A stretch of 9,664 nucleotides of DNA from the NCBI GenBank assembly GCA_031265005.1, contig JAISDD010000020.1, forward strand, positions 1 through 9,664, read 5' to 3'. A model generated the notes under the pieces. That model made no database searches, was not told the DNA's origin, and was given only the letters and a program-made list of their open reading frames with translations. The stretch's first letter is position 1. Each line of letters begins with the position of its first letter. This document shows, in pieces, positions 1 through 4,998 of the stretch. Made by a program: the position numbers and the translations under genes. This DNA comes from Syntrophomonadaceae bacterium. Lineage in GTDB: Bacteria; Bacillota; Syntrophomonadia; Syntrophomonadales; Syntrophomonadaceae.

Positions 1-2
1 AC

Positions 3-1727
3 CAGACCGTGACCTTGATAATATCGGCACCGGCAACGACTGAGGCGGGCAGCTATCCTTATACTGTCAGCGTCACAGCTGGCGGTACGACCAAGACAGC
101 CGAAGGAACCATCACCGTAGAAGGAAATACTCCTGCACAAACTTCTTATACGCTGACGATACGTTATTTATATGAAGACGGAACCGAAGCGGCGCCAACT
201 TACGAAGAGACGTTTAATGAAGCTACGGGATATGACTATAATGTTGTGTCGCCGACGATTCCAGGATATACGCCTGATCAACAGGCAGTAAGCGGGACAC
301 TGAATGACGATCTTGAAGTAGAAGTTACCTATACAGCGGAGACGGCGCAGCCGGAAACCTATGATATCACCTATGAACTGGACGGTGGCGTGAACGACGC
401 TGACAACCCGGCGACTTACGTAATAACCGATCTGCCCATCATCTTAGGCGACGCGACCAAGAACGGTTACACTTTTGAGGGCTGGATTTCGGACACCTTA
501 AATATCGTTACGCCGGCCAAAGGCGCTGGCATACCGTTTGGCACCACCGGAGAAGTTGACTTCACGGCGGTGTTCACGGAAAATAACCCGGACACCTATG
601 ATATCACTTATGTATTGAACGGCGGCGTGAACGCCGCGGGCAATCCTGCCGCTTATACCTCTGGAGTTGCCATAAACTTGCAGAACGCGACCCGTACGGG
701 CTATACTTTTGACGGCTGGTATGATAACGCGGGATTCGCCGGCAACCCGGTAACCTCTATCCCCGTAGGCAGCACCGGTGATAAGACTTTCTACGCCAGC
801 TGGACCGCTTCCACCGGCGGCGGCGGTGGAGGAGGCGGAGGAGGCGGCGGAGGCGGAAGCGCCACCACCGAAACTGCTTCCGAAGAATCCGAGCAGGAAG
901 AAGAAATAGTAGAAGATGACGCGCCGCCGTTGGCCTTCATATCCGACCATATCCAATACTTATATGGCTATGAAGACGGAACGGTACAAGCGGACCGGAC
1001 AATAAGCAGAGCGGAAGCGGCCGCTATATTCTTCAGGCTGCTGGCCGACGCTGACAAAGACGCTTATGTAGCTTCCGGGTTTACAGACTTAGAAAGCGGA
1101 GCCTGGTACTATCAATCAGTGGCTTACCTGAACAGCCAGGGCATAATCTCCGGATATCCGGATGGCAGCTTCAGGCCGGACGGCAGCATCACCAGAGCCG
1201 AATACGCTACTATGGCTTCCAGATTTGACGAACTGGCGGCAGGAAGCGGACTAGCTTTCTATGACGTTCCTAATGAACATTGGGCGGTAAACTATGTAAA
1301 CAGCGCGGCCAGCAAAGGCTGGGTCAGCGGATTTGAAGACGGCAGTTTCAGGCCTGAAAACAATGTGACCCGCGCGCAGGTAGTAACCATCGTAAACCGT
1401 ATGCTGGGGCGCGGAATAGCCCTGGAAGACATACCGGACTGGGCGCCTAAATACACGGATCTGACCACGGCTCATTGGGCTTACAGCGACATCATCGAAG
1501 CTTCCTGCGCTCATCAGTATGAACTGAATGAAGCGGGGAGCGAGATATGGATACCAGCCGGGCAGGTAACTCAGCCGGCTGACGCTGACGAGGCGGACAG
1601 CGCGGAAACAGATACTGACACCGAAAACGCGGAAACGGAAGATGCCGGAACTGGCAGCGACGCCGACGCGGAAAATGATGCTGAGACGAATACGGATGCT
1701 GAGGACGATACGAAAAGCGCCGCCTGA
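3..1727 (+). CDS. SLH-domain cell-surface protein with MucBP-like and InlB-type repeats (5' partial)
   Basis: The reading frame is open to the left edge, so the true start lies outside the window. The GTG at 9 is only the first possible start codon, and residue numbers here count from it. Order of modules: end of an Ig-like domain (about 1-38); MucBP-like module (about 46-109, with YLYEDGTE and a PGY motif); two Listeria-Bacteroides repeats (117-190 and 196-266, each TYDITY...GYTF.GW); 14 glycines (270-283); an acidic linker; SLH modules at about 312-346 (short, SRAE), 358-406 (TRAE) and 417-466 (TRAQ); a partial fourth SLH start at 482-506; and an Asp/Glu-rich tail (523-568). SLH modules bind pyruvylated secondary cell-wall polymers, so the C-terminus should sit in the wall and the repeats should project outward, probably for adhesion or as an S-layer-associated protein. 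No signal peptide is visible because the N-terminus is missing. The ligand cannot be told from sequence. A strong terminator follows. Confidence 0.93.
   Translation, partial: QTVTLIISAPATTEAGSYPYTVSVTAGGTTKTAEGTITVEGNTPAQTSYTLTIRYLYEDGTEAAPTYEETFNEATGYDYNVVSPTIPGYTPDQQAVSGTLNDDLEVEVTYTAETAQPETYDITYELDGGVNDADNPATYVITDLPIILGDATKNGYTFEGWISDTLNIVTPAKGAGIPFGTTGEVDFTAVFTENNPDTYDITYVLNGGVNAAGNPAAYTSGVAINLQNATRTGYTFDGWYDNAGFAGNPVTSIPVGSTGDKTFYASWTASTGGGGGGGGGGGGGGSATTETASEESEQEEEIVEDDAPPLAFISDHIQYLYGYEDGTVQADRTISRAEAAAIFFRLLADADKDAYVASGFTDLESGAWYYQSVAYLNSQGIISGYPDGSFRPDGSITRAEYATMASRFDELAAGSGLAFYDVPNEHWAVNYVNSAASKGWVSGFEDGSFRPENNVTRAQVVTIVNRMLGRGIALEDIPDWAPKYTDLTTAHWAYSDIIEASCAHQYELNEAGSEIWIPAGQVTQPADADEADSAETDTDTENAETEDAGTGSDADAENDAETNTDAEDDTKSAA
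357..806 (+). repeat. Two tandem Listeria-Bacteroides (InlB B-type) protein repeats
   Basis: Two copies of about 75 residues lie in tandem with a 79-residue (237-bp) period. Both begin TYDITY, continue with a GGVN..(G/D)NPA segment, and contain GYTF.GW before a closing aromatic strand (DFTAVFT in one, TFYASWT in the other). DNA similarity is clear only at the start of each copy, so this is an old duplication within the surface gene. Confidence 0.85.
816..857 (+). repeat. Run of 14 glycine codons
   Basis: Fourteen consecutive GGN codons (GGC, GGT and GGA mixed) encode a flexible hinge between the exposed repeats and the SLH anchor. Codon mixing makes the tract less slippage-prone than a pure trinucleotide run, though its length may still vary between strains. 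Confidence 0.9.
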
Positions 1728-1771
1728 AAAGATTCAGGAAACGGGACGCTGGATTAGAAATTAGATATACT

Positions 1772-1812
1772 AAAAAAGGCAGTTGCCGCATACGCGGCGG
1801 CTGCCTTTTTGC
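1772..1812 (+). terminator. Intrinsic terminator of the SLH surface gene
   Basis: A 12-bp stem pairs 1778-1789 with 1794-1805 (two G-T pairs, loop ATAC), followed by TTTTT at 1806-1810. A-residues before the stem can pair with the T run, so it may also work on the minus strand. It lies about 45 nt after the stop codon of the surface gene. Confidence 0.9.
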
Positions 1813-1855
1813 TATGGTACACTTTAACTCCCATCATGCCCGATACCCCATAATG

Positions 1856-1920
1856 GTCATTCCGGGCTTGTCCCGGAATCCATAAATACAACTTGGATTC
1901 CGGCATAAAGCCGGAATGAC
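1856..1920. repeat. 27-bp inverted repeat with a hairpin in each arm
   Basis: Left arm 1856-1882 begins GTCATTCCGG and ends CCGGAATCCA. Right arm 1894-1920 is its near-perfect reverse complement, with differences only in the middle, and the spacer is 11 bp. Each arm also folds on itself (ATTCCGGG with CCCGGAAT; ATTCCGGC with GCCGGAAT), so a four-way structure is possible. It resembles extragenic palindromic repeats dispersed in many bacterial genomes. That family resemblance is from memory, not a search. Confidence 0.85.
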
Positions 1921-1927
1921 TTTTGTC

Positions 1928-2086
1928 CGCGTACTATTTGGTGGTAAATAGATTTTCTGGATTGCTTAGCTACGCTCGCAATGACGAGTGCTTTAGGGTA
2001 TGACGATGTGTTGCTCCCGCTTCGTACTCCTTCGGGGCACAAGACGAGGACAGGCAAGCCAGCTACGCGTACTATTTGGTGGTAAA
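1928..2086 (+). repeat. Exact 21-bp direct repeat bracketing a dispersed-repeat-like segment
   Basis: The same 21 bases (CGCGTACTATTTGGTGGTAA followed by A) occur at 1928-1948 and 2066-2086, 138 bp apart. The bracketed segment holds a repeat-like sequence at 1957-1987. The second copy ends 6 bp before the tandem array. This may mark a duplication or an insertion footprint. Confidence 0.85.
1957..1987 (+). repeat. Dispersed extragenic repeat-like sequence
   Basis: CTGGATTGCTTAGCTACGCT continues with CGCAATGACGA. It closely resembles the widely dispersed extragenic repeat of the form GGATTGCTTCGCTACGCTCG plus CAATGACG, which often sits beside ATTCCGG palindromes as it does here. ATTGC and GCAAT form a short inverted repeat. 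Recognition is from memory; copy number in this genome is not known. Confidence 0.6.
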
Positions 2087-2092
2087 GTTGGA

Positions 2093-2267
2093 GTGAATGG
2101 CTCGCGCCTAGAAGTGAATGGCTCGCGCCTAGGAGTGAACGGCTCGCGCCTAGAAGTGAACGGCTCGCGCCAAGGAGCGAATAGCTCGCGCCAAGGAGTG
2201 AATGACTCGCGCCTAGGAGTAAACCGCGCCTAGGAGCGAATGACTCGCTCCAAGAAACGAACGGCGC
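2093..2267 (+). repeat. 21-bp tandem repeat array, about 8 units
   Basis: Units start at 2093, 2114, 2135, 2156, 2177, 2198, 2219 and 2236, with a partial unit at 2257. The consensus is GTGAAYGGCTCGCGCCTAGR followed by A. Most units are 21 bp; the seventh is 17 bp. Because 21 is a multiple of three, the first six units stay open in one plus-strand frame as a seven-residue repeat (VNGSRLE and variants). The 5' end of that frame is unrelated repeat DNA and there is no convincing ribosome binding site, so I treat the array as non-coding. Confidence 0.9.
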
Positions 2268-2277
2268 TGTCCCCAGC

Positions 2278-2450
2278 TTATACTATTCTCTATTAAAAAC
2301 GCGGACAAATCTCGTGACCTTTAAGTTATATTTGCCTGCGGCTAAGGAAAATACCCCTTTGGGGCACAAGATAGTATGTACTAATCCGCTTTAAGGGAAC
2401 AGATTTAATCTTGTGCCCCGCAGGGGTATGCGGATTAGTATTATTAATAC
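2278..2450 (+). repeat. Structured intergenic element, copy 1
   Basis: It begins TTATACTATTCTC at 2279 and ends GCGGATTAGTATTATTAATA at 2430-2449, sharing both ends and the TACTAATCCGCTTT core with the copy at 2621-2734. An ATACTAT / ATAGTAT pair brackets its first half (2280-2286 and 2371-2377). It carries extra sequence absent from copy 2: ATACCCC...GGGGCACAAGA at 2351-2371 and its inverted partner at 2409-2429. The element boundaries are estimates from the shared parts. Confidence 0.7.
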
Positions 2451-2620
2451 ATGTATGATTAGGTTAGCTCGTGACGACAAGGCGTATTCGCAAGGATGAA
2501 TTTGCTAAATAAACGCGGAATCATTGCCAATGACATGCTATAGCGGCGGTATTTTGACGTGAGGCGGTTTTGTACGGCGGTAAATAGCGCGAAAATGATT
2601 TAAATTTTGCGGCTGAAATG

Positions 2621-2734
2621 TTATACTATTCTCAATTTAGATCCCGCCCAAAATCTTTGGGCGGGCTGCGGAAAATAGTATTTACTAATCCGCTTTCAAG
2701 GTAATGTTTTAATTGCGGATTAGTATTAAAATAC
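2621..2734 (+). repeat. Structured intergenic element, copy 2
   Basis: It begins TTATACTATTCTC. ATACTATT (2623-2630) pairs with AATAGTAT (2674-2681), enclosing a perfect 10-bp GC-rich hairpin (2643-2652 with 2656-2665, loop ATC). After that, TACTAATCCGC (2683-2693) pairs perfectly with GCGGATTAGTA (2715-2725) across 21 bp. It ends about 70 bp before the coaD start. The form suggests a miniature inverted-repeat-like or RNA-structured element. No transposase is nearby. Confidence 0.75.
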
Positions 2735-2792
2735 AAAACGGAATATATTACAAAGGTACACGGCGGTTTATAGTTTGGGGTTAGTTAACTTT

Positions 2793-2801
2793 GGAGAGGT
2801 G
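2793..2801 (+). promoter_or_regulatory. Ribosome binding site that fixes the TTG start of coaD
   Basis: GGAGAGGTG lies 5 nt (7 nt from its GAGG core) before a TTG codon. The TTG is followed directly by the conserved PPAT N-terminus, and there is no ATG or GTG at a better position. Confidence 0.8.
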
Positions 2802-2806
2802 TTTTT

Positions 2807-3295
2807 TTGAAAGTAGCAGTTTATCCCGGAAGTTTTGATCCCGTTACTAACGGACATATAGACATCATAAATAAAACCAGTAAGCTGTTTGATAAAATGG
2901 TGGTGGCGGTGATCCACAACGTCAGTAAAAAAGCTTTGTTCACGCTGGCGGAAAGAGAAGAAATGGTGAAGGAAAACACGAAACATTTGGACAATGTGAA
3001 TGTGGAATCGTTTTCCGGGCTGCTGGCGGATTATGTGCGGCAGAAACAAGCCTGCGCCATCATAAGGGGCTTGAGGACAGCCGCGGATTTCGAATATGAA
3101 ATGTATATCGCGATGGCCAACAAAACTTTGTACCCTTCGGCGGAGACCGTATTCGTGCTGGCCGACAGCAAATATATCTACATCAGTTCCAGCATCGTGA
3201 AAGAAGTGGCTTTATTAAACGGCAGCGTCGCGGAACTGGTGCCGGAATCGGTGAATAAAGCTCTGGCTTTAAAGAAAGCGGCCATGAAAATTTAA
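2807..3295 (+). CDS. coaD: Phosphopantetheine adenylyltransferase (PPAT)
   Basis: CoaD transfers AMP from ATP to 4'-phosphopantetheine to give dephospho-CoA, the fourth and rate-controlling step of coenzyme A synthesis in the cytoplasm. The 162-residue product has the family's normal length. It carries the nucleotidyltransferase motif YPGSFDPVTNGH (6-17, the TxGH form of HxGH), the substrate-binding IIRGLRTAADFEYE segment (85-98) and the C-terminal ISSSIVKEV motif (126-134). All expected active-site features are present. Translation starts at TTG. It is followed after 12 nt by hslO and probably shares its transcript. In many Firmicutes coaD follows rsmD near recG; here it stands behind a 1-kb repeat region instead. 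Confidence 0.97.
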   Translation: MKVAVYPGSFDPVTNGHIDIINKTSKLFDKMVVAVIHNVSKKALFTLAEREEMVKENTKHLDNVNVESFSGLLADYVRQKQACAIIRGLRTAADFEYEMYIAMANKTLYPSAETVFVLADSKYIYISSSIVKEVALLNGSVAELVPESVNKALALKKAAMKI

Positions 3296-3307
3296 AAGGA
3301 AAATCTG

Positions 3308-4192
3308 ATGAATAATAAGGATTACGTCATTAAAGCGGTTGATGAGGAAGCGCAGGTCAGAATATGGATTGCCGATACGACTAATCTGACCAAAGAAGCT
3401 AAGGCCAGGCATAAGGCTTCCGGGTTGTCCGCCGCGGTTTTAGGTAAAGTGCTGACAGCCGCGGTCATGATGGCCTCTGATCTTAAAAATCCTGAAGGGG
3501 TGCTTACCCTGAAGGTAAAGGGAGACGGCGCGGCCGGTATGATTTTGGCTACTGCCGATAACCGGGGAAAGGTCAGGGGATTTGTCAGTAACCCTAATAT
3601 AAACGGGCTCCGCGCGGAAAGGGCAGCGGTAAAGACGGGAGAAATAGTCGGGACCGCCGGTATTTTAGAAATATCTAAGGATTTAGGAATGAAACAGCCT
3701 TTCAGCAGCAGGGTGGAACTGGTAAGCGGCGAGATCGATGAAGACCTGGTTTATTATCTAAAGATTTCTGAGCAAATCGAGGCTGCGGTCATGCTGGAAG
3801 TATTACTGGGGCAGGATATGGAAATAATGACAATGGGAGGCATCATTGTTCAGTCTTTGCCGCAAGGCCGTCTGGAAGTTTTTAGGACTATCGAGAAAAA
3901 TTTAACGCGCCTGCGAGAGATGAGGATGAACTTTTATAAAAACAGCGGCAAGGAAATATTGGAAGCATTGACGCGGGGACTGAATTTTGAAATTCTGTCC
4001 GCTTTGGAAGCGAAATTTAAGTGCAATTGCCACCGGAAACGCTTATTAGGAATAATCGGAGGCATGTCGCGGGAGGACTTGAACTATTCGTTCAAAGATA
4101 AAGAGGAAATAGAAGTGCTTTGTAATTTTTGCAATACAAGATATTTTTTCACCAGAGAGCAGATAAAGGCTTACAGGGACAGCCTGCACTGA
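3308..4192 (+). CDS. hslO: Hsp33 redox-regulated chaperonin
   Basis: Hsp33 is a cytoplasmic holdase. Oxidation releases a zinc ion from its C-terminal cysteines, and the protein then binds unfolding clients. The product has 294 residues, as usual for the family. The N-terminal core includes LTLKVKGDGAAGMI (66-79) and the GFVSNP strand (91-96). The C-terminal redox switch is intact, with CNC at 239-241 and CNFC at 272-275, that is the CxC and CxxC zinc ligands. The ATG is preceded by AAAAGGA with 7-nt spacing. The gene follows coaD closely and ends at a strong terminator, so coaD-hslO forms a likely two-gene operon. No functional link between the two products is evident beyond co-transcription. 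Confidence 0.97.
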   Translation: MNNKDYVIKAVDEEAQVRIWIADTTNLTKEAKARHKASGLSAAVLGKVLTAAVMMASDLKNPEGVLTLKVKGDGAAGMILATADNRGKVRGFVSNPNINGLRAERAAVKTGEIVGTAGILEISKDLGMKQPFSSRVELVSGEIDEDLVYYLKISEQIEAAVMLEVLLGQDMEIMTMGGIIVQSLPQGRLEVFRTIEKNLTRLREMRMNFYKNSGKEILEALTRGLNFEILSALEAKFKCNCHRKRLLGIIGGMSREDLNYSFKDKEEIEVLCNFCNTRYFFTREQIKAYRDSLH

Positions 4193-4197
4193 GACAC

Positions 4198-4244
4198 AAA
4201 AAAAGCCTTAGTAAAATTTCATCGCTCCTAAGGCTTTTTCTTTT
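4198..4244. terminator. Bidirectional terminator shared by hslO and rpmB
   Basis: A perfect 12-bp stem (AAAAAGCCTTAG at 4200-4211 with CTAAGGCTTTTT at 4228-4239) has a 16-nt loop. A T run follows on the plus strand, and an A run precedes it that reads as a T run on the minus strand. It sits a few bases after the hslO stop and about 55 nt past the rpmB stop, so it can end both convergent transcripts. Confidence 0.92.
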
Positions 4245-4297
4245 ATCGCGGTCCTTATAGCCCGGCGATAAAGTCCAACGGCAAAAAACGGACTGCT

Positions 4298-4486
4298 TCA
4301 GACGGCTCTTTTTATTTTGCCGGACCTGAGACATTTGGTGCAGATATAGATCTTTTTAGGGGCTCCGTTTATAATGACCCTGACCTTTTGTACATTAGGC
4401 TTCCAAGTTCTGTTGGTCCTTATATGAGAGTGACTGTACTTTTTACCGAAAGACACTTTCTTATCACATATTTCACATTTAGCCAC
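4298..4486 (-). CDS. rpmB: Large ribosomal subunit protein bL28 (four-cysteine form)
   Basis: L28 is a small basic protein of the 50S subunit. This 62-residue product contains the family pattern GKKYSHSHIRTNRTWKPN (14-31) and VRVIINGAPKKIYICTKCLR further on. Cysteine pairs CEIC (4-7) and CTKC (49-52) make the zinc-binding C+ version. Translation starts at GTG (minus strand, complement of 4484-4486) with GGAGG seven bases upstream (complement of 4494-4498). It is a single-gene transcript with its own strong promoter, convergent with hslO and divergent from the Asp23-family gene. The rpmB / Asp23 / fakA neighbourhood is common in Firmicutes, with rpmB often opposite in direction. Confidence 0.97.
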   Translation of the reverse strand: MAKCEICDKKVSFGKKYSHSHIRTNRTWKPNVQKVRVIINGAPKKIYICTKCLRSGKIKRAV

Positions 4487-4517
4487 TTTATTGCCTCCTC
4501 TCTGATATGCATTTCAT

Positions 4518-4546
4518 ATTATAACAAAGGTGTAAACAAAGGGCAA
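4518..4546 (-). promoter_or_regulatory. Sigma-A promoter of rpmB with extended -10
   Basis: Read on the minus strand, TTGCCC (complement of 4541-4546) is followed after exactly 17 bp by a perfect TATAAT (complement of 4518-4523), with TG one base before it (TGTTATAAT). Transcription would start near 4511, giving a leader of about 25 nt with GGAGG. It is the best promoter in the window. Confidence 0.88.
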
Positions 4547-4590
4547 GAAGGAATAAAAATTAGATTATAGAATTAAAATTAATATTATAT

Positions 4591-4597
4591 GGGAGGT
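4591..4597 (+). promoter_or_regulatory. yloU: Ribosome binding site that fixes the start of the Asp23-family gene
   Basis: GGGAGGT lies 6 nt before the ATG at 4604. The two earlier in-frame ATGs (4589 and 4598) overlap or abut this site and so are unlikely to be used. This choice trims five residues from the longest open frame. Confidence 0.8.
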
Positions 4598-4603
4598 ATG
4601 GTC

Positions 4604-4960
4604 ATGTTTAAGGTTTTATCCAATGATTTGGGAGATGTTTATGTAGAGCCGGAAGTAGTCGAGACTATAACAGGTATGGCTACCGTCGACTGTTACGGTT
4701 TGGTAGGGATGGTGCCTAAAAATTTTACTTCTGGTATAGTAAGCGTGTTAGGCGTCGATTCATTGCGTAAAGGAGTAAAAGTCCAGCAATCCGAAGAAGG
4801 GTCAATAATTGACGTATACGTCATTATGGCTTACGGGACAAAGATTCACGAAATAGCCCACAACGTCATGGATAAAGTTGTTTATGTATTGACTACTGAA
4901 GCCGGTTTGCGGGTGGCGAAAGTCAATGTTAATGTAATGGGGATCAAATATGTGCCGTAA
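4604..4960 (+). CDS. yloU: Asp23/Gls24 family envelope stress protein (DUF322, YloU-like)
   Basis: The 118-residue protein has the compact Asp23/DUF322 fold pattern. It shows an early strand DVYVEPEVVETITGMA, a central segment ending in a glycine-rich turn, then IDVYVIMAYGTKIHEIAHNV, and the closing VNVNVMGIKY strand. It has no signal peptide or membrane span. In Firmicutes these proteins associate with the inner face of the membrane and respond to envelope stress, but the biochemical role is not settled. The gene sits 38 nt before fakA, a pairing conserved in Firmicutes as yloU-yloV, so the two are almost certainly co-transcribed. I see no convincing promoter with both boxes in the AT-rich divergent region before it. 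Confidence 0.93.
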   Translation: MFKVLSNDLGDVYVEPEVVETITGMATVDCYGLVGMVPKNFTSGIVSVLGVDSLRKGVKVQQSEEGSIIDVYVIMAYGTKIHEIAHNVMDKVVYVLTTEAGLRVAKVNVNVMGIKYVP

Positions 4961-4998
4961 GTATAGAACTGTTAATCACAAAAGGGAGGATTTGAAAA

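Larger units (their letters stand above)
1811..2806. other. Gene-free, repeat-dense region upstream of coaD
   Basis: I find no convincing gene in this roughly 1-kb stretch. From left to right it holds a 27-bp inverted repeat with hairpin arms, a dispersed-repeat-like sequence, a 21-bp exact direct duplication, a 21-bp tandem array, a first structured element, about 170 bp of plain sequence (2451-2620) with several GGCGGT motifs, a second structured element, and the coaD leader (2735-2806). The short open frames here are made of repeat sequence, have no recognisable domains, and mostly lack ribosome binding sites. No clear promoter with both boxes is visible for coaD. TATAGT at 2769-2774 and TATATT at 2744-2749 are possible -10 sites without good -35 partners. 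Confidence 0.8.

Noticed and set aside
498..956. 152-codon minus-strand frame inside the SLH gene, and similar minus frames at 1251-1514 and 1492-1791
   Set aside because: These are antisense to strongly supported protein domains, have low-complexity translations, and show no family motifs.
2000..2233. 77-codon plus-strand frame ending in seven-residue repeats (VNGSRLE type)
   Set aside because: Its first half is unrelated dispersed-repeat DNA, there is no ribosome binding site before its ATG, and the frame ends where one repeat unit loses 4 bp. The open frame follows from the 21-bp period.
2093..2267. CRISPR array
   Set aside because: The units are contiguous with no unique spacers, and there are no cas genes nearby. 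It is a plain tandem repeat.
2735..2806. Riboswitch in the coaD leader
   Set aside because: The leader is short, has no known aptamer core that I can recognise, and offers only an 8-bp palindrome (AGTTAACT, 2783-2790).
4289..4589. Plus-strand 60-codon frame opposite rpmB (4388-4570)
   Set aside because: It is antisense to the clearly identified L28 gene and lies across its promoter.
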